A DNA stretch of 24,606 bases from the NCBI GenBank assembly GCA_045544655.1, contig JAZPZL010000180.1:1-24606 (forward strand), written 5' to 3'. The notes under the pieces were generated by a model. That model was not told the DNA's origin. It made no database searches and saw only the letters and a program-made list of their open reading frames with translations. This DNA is from RGIG5579 sp045544655 (GTDB taxonomy: Bacteria; Bacillota; Clostridia; Oscillospirales; SIG627). Position 1 is the first letter of the stretch. Every line of letters begins with the position of its first letter. Position numbers and translations under genes: made by a program. Below are positions 14,989 to 22,785 of the stretch, piece by piece.

Positions 14989-17160
14989 ATGAAACTGAAT
15001 CATTTAATCATAGAAAAAATTGAGATCACACAATTCAAGAAGATCCGAGACCTTGTAATTACCCCGGATGAAAAGGGAAATTTACTCTACGGTACTTACC
15101 GTAGCGGCAAAACCAGCCTTTGCGAATTCATTCAATTCGCCCTGTACGGTGCCGCCTCCGTCTCCCTTGCCAGAGGGAATGCGGAGGATGCCAAGGGAAA
15201 AATCTTCCTGAATTCGGATCAAGGTCCCTTCGTCATTGAGCGCAAGGTGATCGGCGGCAATGAATCTTATCTGTTTTACACCCACGATCCTGCATTTCCC
15301 GTTGAAACCACGTTGACCCCCGGTGAATACTTAACGGAGCTGGATCACGATTCCTTTGTCCAGGTCAACTATTTCCGTCAGACAAAATACGAGCCTCCGT
15401 CTGTAAAGCCGAAGTTTTCTCTTTTGAACAAGATCGCTTCTTTTTCACCCGATACCCGTAACCTTTATCGGGATATTTTCGTTCAAGATAAAAAAAGGCG
15501 CCTTTACCGCAACGAAGAGAAAAACGGCAGTCTGGATCTGCTTTTGGAAAAGGAAGCAAAGCTGAAGCAGGAGCTGGAGGAACACGCCGACTGGGAGCGT
15601 GAAGCAAAGAATTGCATCGCAATTCTCGACGAGATCCATGAAAAAATTGATGAAAACGACCGCAGATGCGTCTTGCTCAAGGCAGATATGGCAGGCTTTG
15701 AGGATGATCTGCGCCTGAGTCAAAACAAAGAAAACGCCGAGGATCTTCACAAACAGATCCTTGCAAAGGAAAAAAAGCTCCATATCGCCGCCTTTGAGGT
15801 TACGAACAAGATCGGAAAGCTTTCGGAAGACGAGCTGGATGAGATGAAGGACGATTACAATCGCTTAAGTCTCGCCATCACCGCTTTGAACGAAGCCCAT
15901 ACCGCCCTGGCGGATGCGGAAGAAAACCTGGTCTACCACGAAGGACTCTTTACCGGGATCAATTCGCTGGAATCTCTGGATACCCAGAAAAGAAAGATCA
16001 GCAAAGAAAAAGGAACCCGCCTTGCCCTTTGCATTTTCGGTATTTTGATGATCGCGGGAGCGGCTTGCGTTGCCCTTCTGCTGAATCATTTGAATTTCAA
16101 CGTACTTACCTGCATCGCTTCCGCCGTGGCAATTGCCTTGTGCGGCACGGCCTGCCTCTTTATTTCCACCCTGTTCTCCGCCCGCATCAAAGCAATTCTG
16201 GAGATCTACGATGCCGAGGATCTTGCCGCCTTTTACGAGATCTACGAAAAGGTAGAGGCGCACGGCAAAACCACTCAGGTCTATCGCAGTGAGGTGGAAA
16301 GCGCAAGAGAGGATTGCCAAAAGAAAACAAGCAAAAAGAATGCGATTTACGCAAGACTTGCCGAAAAAGCGGTTGCCCTGGGCTTTTCCGAAGGAAAGGG
16401 CGATCTTCTCGCCTTTTGCGACGAGGTCATTGAGGCGAACGACGCACTTTACGATCTTCAAAGCGAATTGGAGGAGGACAAGGCGACGTATCGCAGGATG
16501 CTGACGGAAAACGTAGAACGGGAAACCCTTTCGGTCAGCCCCGAATTTGCAGCCCTGCAAAAGGAACACGCTTTTCTTTCCGCTCAAAACGATGCTCTTT
16601 ACAAGAAAAAAGCCCTCCTTTCCGCAAGGCTTCAGGAAGCAAAGGAAAAAAGCGCCAAAAGTCCCGACGAGATCGAGCGTGAGCTGGATGCGCTTTCCGA
16701 AAAGCTTAGCCGTGAAAAAGCCGAATACGATTCCATTGATCTGAATTTCACCTTGGCGACGGCACGGATGGATAAGTTTGAAGAGGATCTGAAAAAGCTT
16801 CTGACAAGCAAGATCAACCGCCGACTGGCATTTCTCTTGCGAGAGGGAGAATCCTTCGTTTTCGACGAGGAATTCGAGCTTTGCTTCTGCGATCAGAAAT
16901 CCGTTCTTCCTTTGATCTCCGCAGGCGGTGGCGTCATTACGGAAATGGGCGTTTTGTCCTTCCGTCTGGCTCTTTCCGAGGTGCTGGGCTCTACCCACTT
17001 TCCCATGATCTTCGACGATTCGCTGGCGGTGCTTTCCCCCGAGCAATCCAAAACCTTTTACGACGGTCTGCGGGAAACCTGCTCTCAGTTCTTTATCATC
17101 ACCTCCTCCGACGATCTGTGTGAAATTTGTCGGGAAACGGCAAAATTCGTAGAGCTGTAA
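14989..17160 (+). CDS. YhaN/SbcC-like coiled-coil ATPase with an internal membrane hairpin
   Basis: 723 residues. An N-terminal ABC/SMC-type half has Walker A GTYRSGKTS (35-43). Long coiled-coil arms follow (about 180-340 and 405-610). Between them lie two hydrophobic segments (about 344-366 and 372-398), which would tether the arms to the membrane. The C-terminal half has a signature-like SAGGG (644-648), Walker B FPMIFDDS (671-678) and a switch-region FFIITSS (701-707). This architecture matches YhaN-type proteins, usually partnered by an SbcD-like nuclease; no nuclease gene is visible next to it. AAGGA precedes the ATG. Its stop overlaps the recG start by one base (TAATG), so the two are translationally coupled. 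A link with DNA ends or replication forks is inferred from family and neighbour. Confidence 0.82.
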   Translation: MKLNHLIIEKIEITQFKKIRDLVITPDEKGNLLYGTYRSGKTSLCEFIQFALYGAASVSLARGNAEDAKGKIFLNSDQGPFVIERKVIGGNESYLFYTHDPAFPVETTLTPGEYLTELDHDSFVQVNYFRQTKYEPPSVKPKFSLLNKIASFSPDTRNLYRDIFVQDKKRRLYRNEEKNGSLDLLLEKEAKLKQELEEHADWEREAKNCIAILDEIHEKIDENDRRCVLLKADMAGFEDDLRLSQNKENAEDLHKQILAKEKKLHIAAFEVTNKIGKLSEDELDEMKDDYNRLSLAITALNEAHTALADAEENLVYHEGLFTGINSLESLDTQKRKISKEKGTRLALCIFGILMIAGAACVALLLNHLNFNVLTCIASAVAIALCGTACLFISTLFSARIKAILEIYDAEDLAAFYEIYEKVEAHGKTTQVYRSEVESAREDCQKKTSKKNAIYARLAEKAVALGFSEGKGDLLAFCDEVIEANDALYDLQSELEEDKATYRRMLTENVERETLSVSPEFAALQKEHAFLSAQNDALYKKKALLSARLQEAKEKSAKSPDEIERELDALSEKLSREKAEYDSIDLNFTLATARMDKFEEDLKKLLTSKINRRLAFLLREGESFVFDEEFELCFCDQKSVLPLISAGGGVITEMGVLSFRLALSEVLGSTHFPMIFDDSLAVLSPEQSKTFYDGLRETCSQFFIITSSDDLCEICRETAKFVEL

Positions 17161-19175
17161 TGTCCCTCTCCGTTTTTTCTCCCATCGGCGGTCTGAAGGG
17201 AGTTGGTGCAAAGCGGGAAGAAGCACTGAAAAAAAGCGGTATTGAAACCGTTTTCGATCTGCTTTTTCGCTTTCCCTCCTCCTACAGAAGCGGGAAGGTC
17301 TATCCCCTTTCCTCGGAGCGAGTGGGCGTATTTTCCTATTTTCATCTCACCGTGGATTCAACTCCCGTCACCTTGAATTTAAAAGGGCGGGGGAAGACTC
17401 TGCGCTACGTTGCTTCCGACGAAGACGGTACTGCGGTACAGGTCCTGCACTTTCACCAGCCTTATCTGAGAAATCAGATCTTCTTGGGACAAAGTCTGTA
17501 TTTCGGCGGGATCCTCCAAGAAAAAAACGGCGCCTTCTATCTTTTCTCCCCTTCACGGGAAAAGGAGAAGCCAAACGAAGATGCGCTTTTCCCCGTTTAC
17601 CCCTCCTTGGGAGGTCTTTCCACCAAGCAGGTGAGCGGACTGGTGGATCAGGTGCTTTTAGACTCCCTATCCCAAATCCCCGAAACCTTACCTGAGGAAG
17701 TTGTAGAAAAATTCGCCTTGATCCCACGGGCGCGCGCAGTATATCTGATGCACCGTCCCGCAAGTGAAAAAAGCCTTGCGGAAGCAAAATACAGATTTGC
17801 CTTTGAAGAGCTTTTCCGATTCAGCGTTCAATCCACGGTTTTCTCCATGGAAAGCAGTAACAAAAGAGTAGATGCGCTTTCCTATTCCGATCTGAGTGAT
17901 TTCTTCGCCTCCCTCCCCTTTGAAGCGACCAAGGCGCAAAAAAGAGCCGTTGATGAAATTTGCGGCGATCTTTGCGGCAATGGAGAGATTCCTCCCATGG
18001 ACCGACTTTTGCAGGGCGACGTGGGAAGCGGAAAAACTCTGGTTGCCGCCGCAGCCGCCTATCTTGTGGCAAAAAACGGAAAAAGCACCCTGTTTATGGC
18101 ACCGACTGAGATCCTGGCGAAGCAGCACGCAAAAAGCCTTTCCAAGCTTTTCGAAGTCTTTGGAATTCCCGTTTTTCTCCTTACCGGCTCTACCACCAAA
18201 AAGGAACGGGAAGAGATCTTTTCCCATACTACGGGAGAGACTCCGTATATCCTCGTGGGCACCCACGCCCTCATTGAGGAAAAGACCCGTTGCGGCGGAG
18301 TTCTCTTATCCATTACCGACGAACAGCACCGTTTCGGTGTGCGTCATCGGAACCGCTTAGGTGAAAAAGGCGGTGCCATTCATTCCCTGGTCATGAGCGC
18401 AACGCCCATTCCACGCAGTCTTGCCATGTTTCTTCACGCAAAAAGTCGTATTTCCGTCATTGATGAGCTTCCCCCCGGCAGACAAAGCGTTGATACCCTC
18501 TACGTGGGTGAGGATAAGCTTCCGCGGATCTACGCTTTTCTGAAAGATGAGATCCAAAAGGGCAGGCAAGCCTATATCGTTTGTCCTTTGATCGAGGACG
18601 AGGAGGAGGTCTCCTCCCTGATCTCTGCCACGGACCAAATGCGTGAAATTCAAAAGGAATTGCCGGAGATCCCCGCCGCGCTCCTTCACGGCAAAATGAA
18701 GCCTGCCGAGAAAAACGAGGTAATGGAACGCTTTGCCTCCGGACAGGTCAAGCTACTGGTTTCCACCACGGTCATTGAGGTAGGCGTTGACGTTCCGAAC
18801 GCTACGGTGATGTGCATTCGCTGTGCGGAGCGCTTCGGTCTCAGTCAGCTTCATCAATTGCGGGGAAGAGTCGGGCGCGGCAAGGAAAAATCCTACTGCG
18901 TTTTGATCTCATCCCATTCGGGGAAAAACGCCCGTCAACGGCTGAAAAAGCTTTGCGATTGCCACGATGGCTTTGAACTGGCGCAATTTGATTTGAAGAC
19001 CCGCGGTCCCGGTGAATTTTTCGGTACCAGGCAATCCGGCTTTGGCGCCGATCCCATATCCGACGCTTTTTCCATGGAAATGATCCGCGATGCGGGTGAA
19101 GCGGCGCGAGCCTTCGTGGAAAAGGCAACGAAAGAGGAGCTCGCCCCCTATACGGGAGCAGTTCGTTTAAACTGA
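17160..19175 (+). CDS. recG: ATP-dependent DNA helicase RecG
   Basis: 671 residues, near the usual length. It remodels stalled replication forks and Holliday junctions. An N-terminal wedge domain is followed by Walker A GDVGSGKT (286-293), DEQHRFG (387-393), SATPIPRS (413-420), LLHGKM (508-513), the motif-V STTVIEVGVDVPNA region (535-548) and motif VI QLRGRVGRG (566-574). The start is the ATG at 17160, overlapping the ATPase stop in TAATG. An upstream in-frame ATG would add 11 residues that are foreign to the family. It has no promoter of its own that I can see. Confidence 0.97.
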   Translation: MSLSVFSPIGGLKGVGAKREEALKKSGIETVFDLLFRFPSSYRSGKVYPLSSERVGVFSYFHLTVDSTPVTLNLKGRGKTLRYVASDEDGTAVQVLHFHQPYLRNQIFLGQSLYFGGILQEKNGAFYLFSPSREKEKPNEDALFPVYPSLGGLSTKQVSGLVDQVLLDSLSQIPETLPEEVVEKFALIPRARAVYLMHRPASEKSLAEAKYRFAFEELFRFSVQSTVFSMESSNKRVDALSYSDLSDFFASLPFEATKAQKRAVDEICGDLCGNGEIPPMDRLLQGDVGSGKTLVAAAAAYLVAKNGKSTLFMAPTEILAKQHAKSLSKLFEVFGIPVFLLTGSTTKKEREEIFSHTTGETPYILVGTHALIEEKTRCGGVLLSITDEQHRFGVRHRNRLGEKGGAIHSLVMSATPIPRSLAMFLHAKSRISVIDELPPGRQSVDTLYVGEDKLPRIYAFLKDEIQKGRQAYIVCPLIEDEEEVSSLISATDQMREIQKELPEIPAALLHGKMKPAEKNEVMERFASGQVKLLVSTTVIEVGVDVPNATVMCIRCAERFGLSQLHQLRGRVGRGKEKSYCVLISSHSGKNARQRLKKLCDCHDGFELAQFDLKTRGPGEFFGTRQSGFGADPISDAFSMEMIRDAGEAARAFVEKATKEELAPYTGAVRLN

Positions 19176-19223
19176 TTTTGATCCCTTGCGGGATGAAAAA
19201 TAAAACAAAAAAGGAGAATCGTT

Positions 19224-20030
19224 ATGTTTAATTCTTTTTGGCAAAAGCTGGGCGAATTTATCGCCAACAGCGGAATCAAGGTGGTTTGCTCCGTCGTTCT
19301 GCTCATCGCTTGCTGGTATCTGATCGGATTTTTGATGAAGCTGATCCGCAAAAACCGTCACTTCGCAAAAATTGATCCCGGCGCGCAAGGCTTTCTCATT
19401 ACCTGTGTTTCCGTTATTTTGAAGATCGTTTTGGTTTTGACCGTTGCCGCAAATCTGGGCGTTCCCATGACCAACGTGGTCGCCATCGTCGGCTCCTGCG
19501 GTCTCGCCATCGGTCTTGCCCTTCAGGGAAGCCTATCCAACTTTGCAGGGGGCGTTATGCTCCTCATCTTCCACCCCTTCCGTGTAGGCGACTACATTGA
19601 AGCAGGCGGCAAGGAAGGCACCGTCAAGGAGATAAATCTCCTTTCCTCCCGTCTCGTTACCCCCGATAACAAGGATATCATCATTCCCAATTCAACCCTG
19701 ATCAATTCCGTGATCACCAACTTTTCTGCAGAAAAGACCCGTCGCGTGGATCTGGAATTTTCCGTTGCACCCGGCACCGATACCGAGCGCATGAAGAAGA
19801 TCCTTTCCGTCCTTGCGGAAAAGCACGATTTGGTTTTGGACGATCCCGCACCTGCCGCAAGACTTGCCCGTCAGGAGGCTACCGCTTTGGTATTCAGCCT
19901 GCGCGTTTGGTGTAACCGCGAGGATTATTGGACCGTTCGCGCAGATCTGATCGAGCAGACCAAGGACGCTTTGGAAAAGCTGCAGATCGCAGGTCCTCAG
20001 ACCAAGATGAACGTTCACGTACAGCAGTAA
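19224..20030 (+). CDS. mscS: MscS-family mechanosensitive ion channel
   Basis: 268 residues, close to the size of E. coli MscS (286). There are three membrane segments, about 17-37, 53-77 and 84-115. The third has the pore pattern VGSCGLAIGLALQGSLSNFAGG (89-110), rich in Gly and Ala. The beta domain follows with FRVGDYIEAGGKEGTV and the family hallmark PNSTLINSVITNFS. It releases solutes on osmotic downshock. AAGGAG precedes the ATG. It lies 48 bases after recG, with no T-tailed terminator between them, so it probably belongs to the same operon. Confidence 0.95.
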   Translation: MFNSFWQKLGEFIANSGIKVVCSVVLLIACWYLIGFLMKLIRKNRHFAKIDPGAQGFLITCVSVILKIVLVLTVAANLGVPMTNVVAIVGSCGLAIGLALQGSLSNFAGGVMLLIFHPFRVGDYIEAGGKEGTVKEINLLSSRLVTPDNKDIIIPNSTLINSVITNFSAEKTRRVDLEFSVAPGTDTERMKKILSVLAEKHDLVLDDPAPAARLARQEATALVFSLRVWCNREDYWTVRADLIEQTKDALEKLQIAGPQTKMNVHVQQ

Positions 20031-20063
20031 TTCGTTTTGCAATAAAAAATTGAGGAAATCATC

Positions 20064-20912
20064 ATGGAAGTAAAATACGGCAACCTTCACCTGCATTCCA
20101 CCTATTCCGATGCGGGCTTTACCCCTCATCAATTGGTTTTGATCGGCAAATCTCTTGGCTATAAAGCCCTTTCCCTCACCGACCACGAGACCGACGGCGG
20201 CAACCGCGTATTTGCCGAGGAATGCAGCCGCGAAGGAATCGACTGCATCACCGGTGTTGAATTCTACGGAAAGGTGGACGACTACAAGGTTCACCTGACC
20301 GCGCTGGATTTCGATCCCGAGGAGCCTACGCTCCGCGCCTTTATCAAAAAACGCTGTGATCTCCAGGCGGAAAAGACCCGCAAGACCGTTGAATTCGGAA
20401 TTCAGAAGGGGTATTTGGAAGGAATCACTTGGCAGGATATTCTGGACCGCACGCCCGAAGGCTCCTGGCTTTGTATCGACTCCGTTCTGAATGCAGTACG
20501 GGAAATGCGGATCGAGCTTCCCATCACCCTTGCAGAGATCCGTCCCTTGGTCTTCAAGGCTCCCGAGGTAAAAGCGTTCAACTTTCCTCAGCCTGACGCG
20601 CAAGAGGTCATTGAAGCGGTTCGCAAGGCGGGGGGTGTAATTGCTCTGGCTCATCCCAATGCAAGATTCGTGGAATTCATTGAAAGAATGATCGATATGG
20701 GTCTGAACGGCATTGAGACCGGTCATCCCAACATTGCTCCCGAGGTGCTCCCCTTAGCCATTGAAGCGGCTGAAAAATACAATTTATACCATTGCGGCGG
20801 TACGGACCACGACGGTCCCATGAGCTGTTGCGGCGGGGAACGCGCCTGGCCCACCTTTGACGGTGTTTCCGAGGAGCATTACTTCCAGCTGAAAAACAGA
20901 AGCCGCGGATAA
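20064..20912 (+). CDS. PHP-domain metal-dependent phosphoesterase
   Basis: 282 residues. The PHP metal-binding motifs are complete: HLHSTYSD (9-16), TDHE (39-42), E66, H77, AHPNA (196-200) and GTDHDG (246-251). It is closest in layout to the stand-alone YciV/RNase AM type (3',5'-nucleotide phosphatase or 5'-3' oligonucleotide exonuclease), but the exact substrate cannot be fixed from sequence. It is cytoplasmic. GAGGA precedes the ATG. It is the last gene of the recG operon, 33 bases after mscS, and ends before a strong palindromic terminator. Confidence 0.88.
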   Translation: MEVKYGNLHLHSTYSDAGFTPHQLVLIGKSLGYKALSLTDHETDGGNRVFAEECSREGIDCITGVEFYGKVDDYKVHLTALDFDPEEPTLRAFIKKRCDLQAEKTRKTVEFGIQKGYLEGITWQDILDRTPEGSWLCIDSVLNAVREMRIELPITLAEIRPLVFKAPEVKAFNFPQPDAQEVIEAVRKAGGVIALAHPNARFVEFIERMIDMGLNGIETGHPNIAPEVLPLAIEAAEKYNLYHCGGTDHDGPMSCCGGERAWPTFDGVSEEHYFQLKNRSRG

Positions 20913-20918
20913 AAGCAG

Positions 20919-20950
20919 AAAAAGCGTTTGCAAGCTTGCAAACGCTTTTT
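20919..20950. terminator. Perfect palindromic bidirectional terminator between two PHP genes
   Basis: Bases 20919-20950 are a perfect 32-base palindrome (half-site AAAAAGCGTTTGCAAG). Each side ends in a T run, so it serves the convergent genes on both strands. Confidence 0.92.
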
Positions 20951-20954
20951 TTCT

Positions 20955-21959
20955 TTATACCAGATCCTTTAAGTAATAGGCGCGGGTCCAGGCTTTTCTT
21001 CCCTTCAGATCGGTGATGCAAAGGCGGAAGAAGGCTTTCTCACGCCATTCCTCGGTAATTCCCTCACGCCACTTGGTAAGGTCGAATTCTGCTTCGGTCA
21101 AGGGATTTTCATCAGTGCCGAAAACGCGATCGTTTTCTCTGCCGTTGGTGATGTACGCCACGTTTCTTGCTTCGGAGAAGCTTGCTCGCAGGGTATCCCC
21201 CTCCACGGTGAGAGATCGGATCTCAGGTCCTGCGGATGCATAGACGTCGCCTTTCTCCATTGCTTTCACAACGCTTTCGTAGGTCAGCTCCTCCGCACCG
21301 ATCATCACCCAGCCGCCGCCCACCTCACGAAGTCGATGGGAATCGTCCGCGGCAACGGGGCAAAGGGCATTTCCCTCTCGCAGAAGCTCTTGATAGCACT
21401 GGCTCATATCCTCCTCACAGCCACCGCTGTATGCGCCGTAATTGAATACCTCCACGCCCCAGAGCCCCTTTAAGTCAAGGTAATCTCTGCCGTTTTGCAA
21501 GGACCAAACGGGGTGATTGTATACGGCGAAAAAGCCCTTTTCATTTGCCTTTCGGATCAATCTGTTCACTTCTTCCACGCTGTACACCCTCTCCTCGGGA
21601 GCGTCAAAGACCAGCTCGCTTTCGTGGCCTTCCATATAAGGGCGCAGGTGGGGATGGTAATGCTGCCAACGGTTTTCGGGACTTTTGGCAATGAAGTTGA
21701 TATGGTACGTGCGGGCGTTCATTCTCGCCACGTCCTCGTAGATCATCATTTCGTAGCCGTTCAGGGTCAAAAAGCTCTCGTCATTCAGCTCGGGATGGGC
21801 AAAACACATTTCGTGATCGGTCAAGGACAGGATCTGATAGCCTTTTTCCTTGTAGGCTTCTTTGACCCGGGCAGGCTCGACCTTGCCGTCGCTAAGGGTG
21901 GAATGGCAATGCAGTGCCGCTTTAAAATACTGTTTTCTGATCGGTAGCAGATGTTTCAT
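20955..21959 (-). CDS. PHP-domain (CehA/McbA-like) metallohydrolase
   Basis: 334 residues. Metal motifs are HCHSTLSDG (17-25), TDHE (47-50), E70, NHP (148-150) and ADDSH (204-208). The C-terminal part, about 100 residues after the barrel, is beta-rich (for example GDTLRASFSEARNVAYITNG), as in CehA/McbA-type proteins. No signal peptide is seen. It overlaps the upstream acetyltransferase gene by four bases (ATGA) and is the last gene of a three-gene operon. Substrate unknown; the neighbours suggest small-molecule or carbohydrate catabolism. Confidence 0.85.
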   Translation of the reverse strand: MKHLLPIRKQYFKAALHCHSTLSDGKVEPARVKEAYKEKGYQILSLTDHEMCFAHPELNDESFLTLNGYEMMIYEDVARMNARTYHINFIAKSPENRWQHYHPHLRPYMEGHESELVFDAPEERVYSVEEVNRLIRKANEKGFFAVYNHPVWSLQNGRDYLDLKGLWGVEVFNYGAYSGGCEEDMSQCYQELLREGNALCPVAADDSHRLREVGGGWVMIGAEELTYESVVKAMEKGDVYASAGPEIRSLTVEGDTLRASFSEARNVAYITNGRENDRVFGTDENPLTEAEFDLTKWREGITEEWREKAFFRLCITDLKGRKAWTRAYYLKDLV

Positions 21960-22777
21960 TTGGATTCTCCGTTCATTACAAAATATTGGGCTTCAATGGG
22001 ATTTTCCGTTTTCAGGGGATCGGTGGGGCATCTGCGGTAGATCATCTCCATCACCTCTTTCATCTTGCGGGCAGACAGAAGCTGCGAGGGAGCATTCCCC
22101 AAAAAGCCGTCGACCCCGCACCGATGATAGCGGAACGGAATATCAAACTTAATAAAACGATCGGAAATATCCTCGGTATAATCCGTCAAAAAGAGGCGGA
22201 AGGGTCTTTTCACGATCCTGCCGTCCGCGTAACGCACGGCAGTTTCGATCGCCTTATCGTCCATACGGTTGGGAGTTTCCAGCATTTCGTCTACGGTGTG
22301 GAGATAAGTATTGCGATTGTGGGCAACGCCTACGAGAAGCACGTACCCGTCCTCATCGTAAAGCTTTCCGTAGCAAGACTGCGGCGAAGTAGGCGTTTCC
22401 ACGAAAGCCTCCCCTGCCCCGATCTTCTCCGCCTTGGCGCGGTCACCGAAGATCACCATAGAATGGGTAGGATTATCCGTGCGATACCCGCGGGGATCCT
22501 CTGCCGCCACGGTAGAAAAATAGCCGAGGCAATTGTCCGAGGATGAGAGATCCAGCGTGATCTCCCGCTCCAGATTGTGCCAGGTATGAACGGGGACGCA
22601 AAGAAGTCCCCCCTCGGCAGTAAAGTATTCAATCAAAATATCCAGCAGACCCTTGGCACCGCCCTCCACCGCGCCTATTGCACGGAGAGAAGAATGCATC
22701 AGTACCATTTTGTCGCGGGGAGCGTGCATCGCCTCAAGCTGGGCAAAAATTTCTTCTTTGGAATACATCTTCATCAT
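21956..22777 (-). CDS. AAC(3)-family N-acetyltransferase
   Basis: 273 residues, a normal length for the aminoglycoside 3-N-acetyltransferase fold (also FrbF and YokD types). Visible are LMHSSLRAIG (26-35), the THS of the NPTHSM region (104-106), CYGKL (135-139), VAHNRNTYLHTVDE (151-164), with catalytic-type H160, and HRCGVDGF. Family members transfer acetyl from acetyl-CoA to an amine. Genomic members like this are often not resistance enzymes. In place of the usual H-x-x-E, D163 sits at the Glu position with E164 next to it. Two ATGs are tandem at 22777 and 22774; AAAGGTG precedes them. Eight bases separate it from the upstream glycosidase-like gene. Confidence 0.88.
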   Translation of the reverse strand: MMKMYSKEEIFAQLEAMHAPRDKMVLMHSSLRAIGAVEGGAKGLLDILIEYFTAEGGLLCVPVHTWHNLEREITLDLSSSDNCLGYFSTVAAEDPRGYRTDNPTHSMVIFGDRAKAEKIGAGEAFVETPTSPQSCYGKLYDEDGYVLLVGVAHNRNTYLHTVDEMLETPNRMDDKAIETAVRYADGRIVKRPFRLFLTDYTEDISDRFIKFDIPFRYHRCGVDGFLGNAPSQLLSARKMKEVMEMIYRRCPTDPLKTENPIEAQYFVMNGESK

Positions 22778-22785
22778 TACACCTT

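Noticed and set aside
15865..17226. Long minus-strand frame opposite the coiled-coil ATPase
   Set aside because: Its product has no domain pattern, and the plus strand carries clear Walker A and B motifs and coupling to recG.
19181..19194. Hairpin ATCCC-TTGC-GGGAT between recG and mscS as a terminator
   Set aside because: The stem is only 5 bp and is followed by an A-rich rather than a T-rich tract on the plus strand.
21956..22777. Calling the AAC(3) gene an acquired antibiotic resistance gene
   Set aside because: It sits in a compact operon with metabolic-type genes, and no mobile element is next to it; family membership alone does not show resistance.
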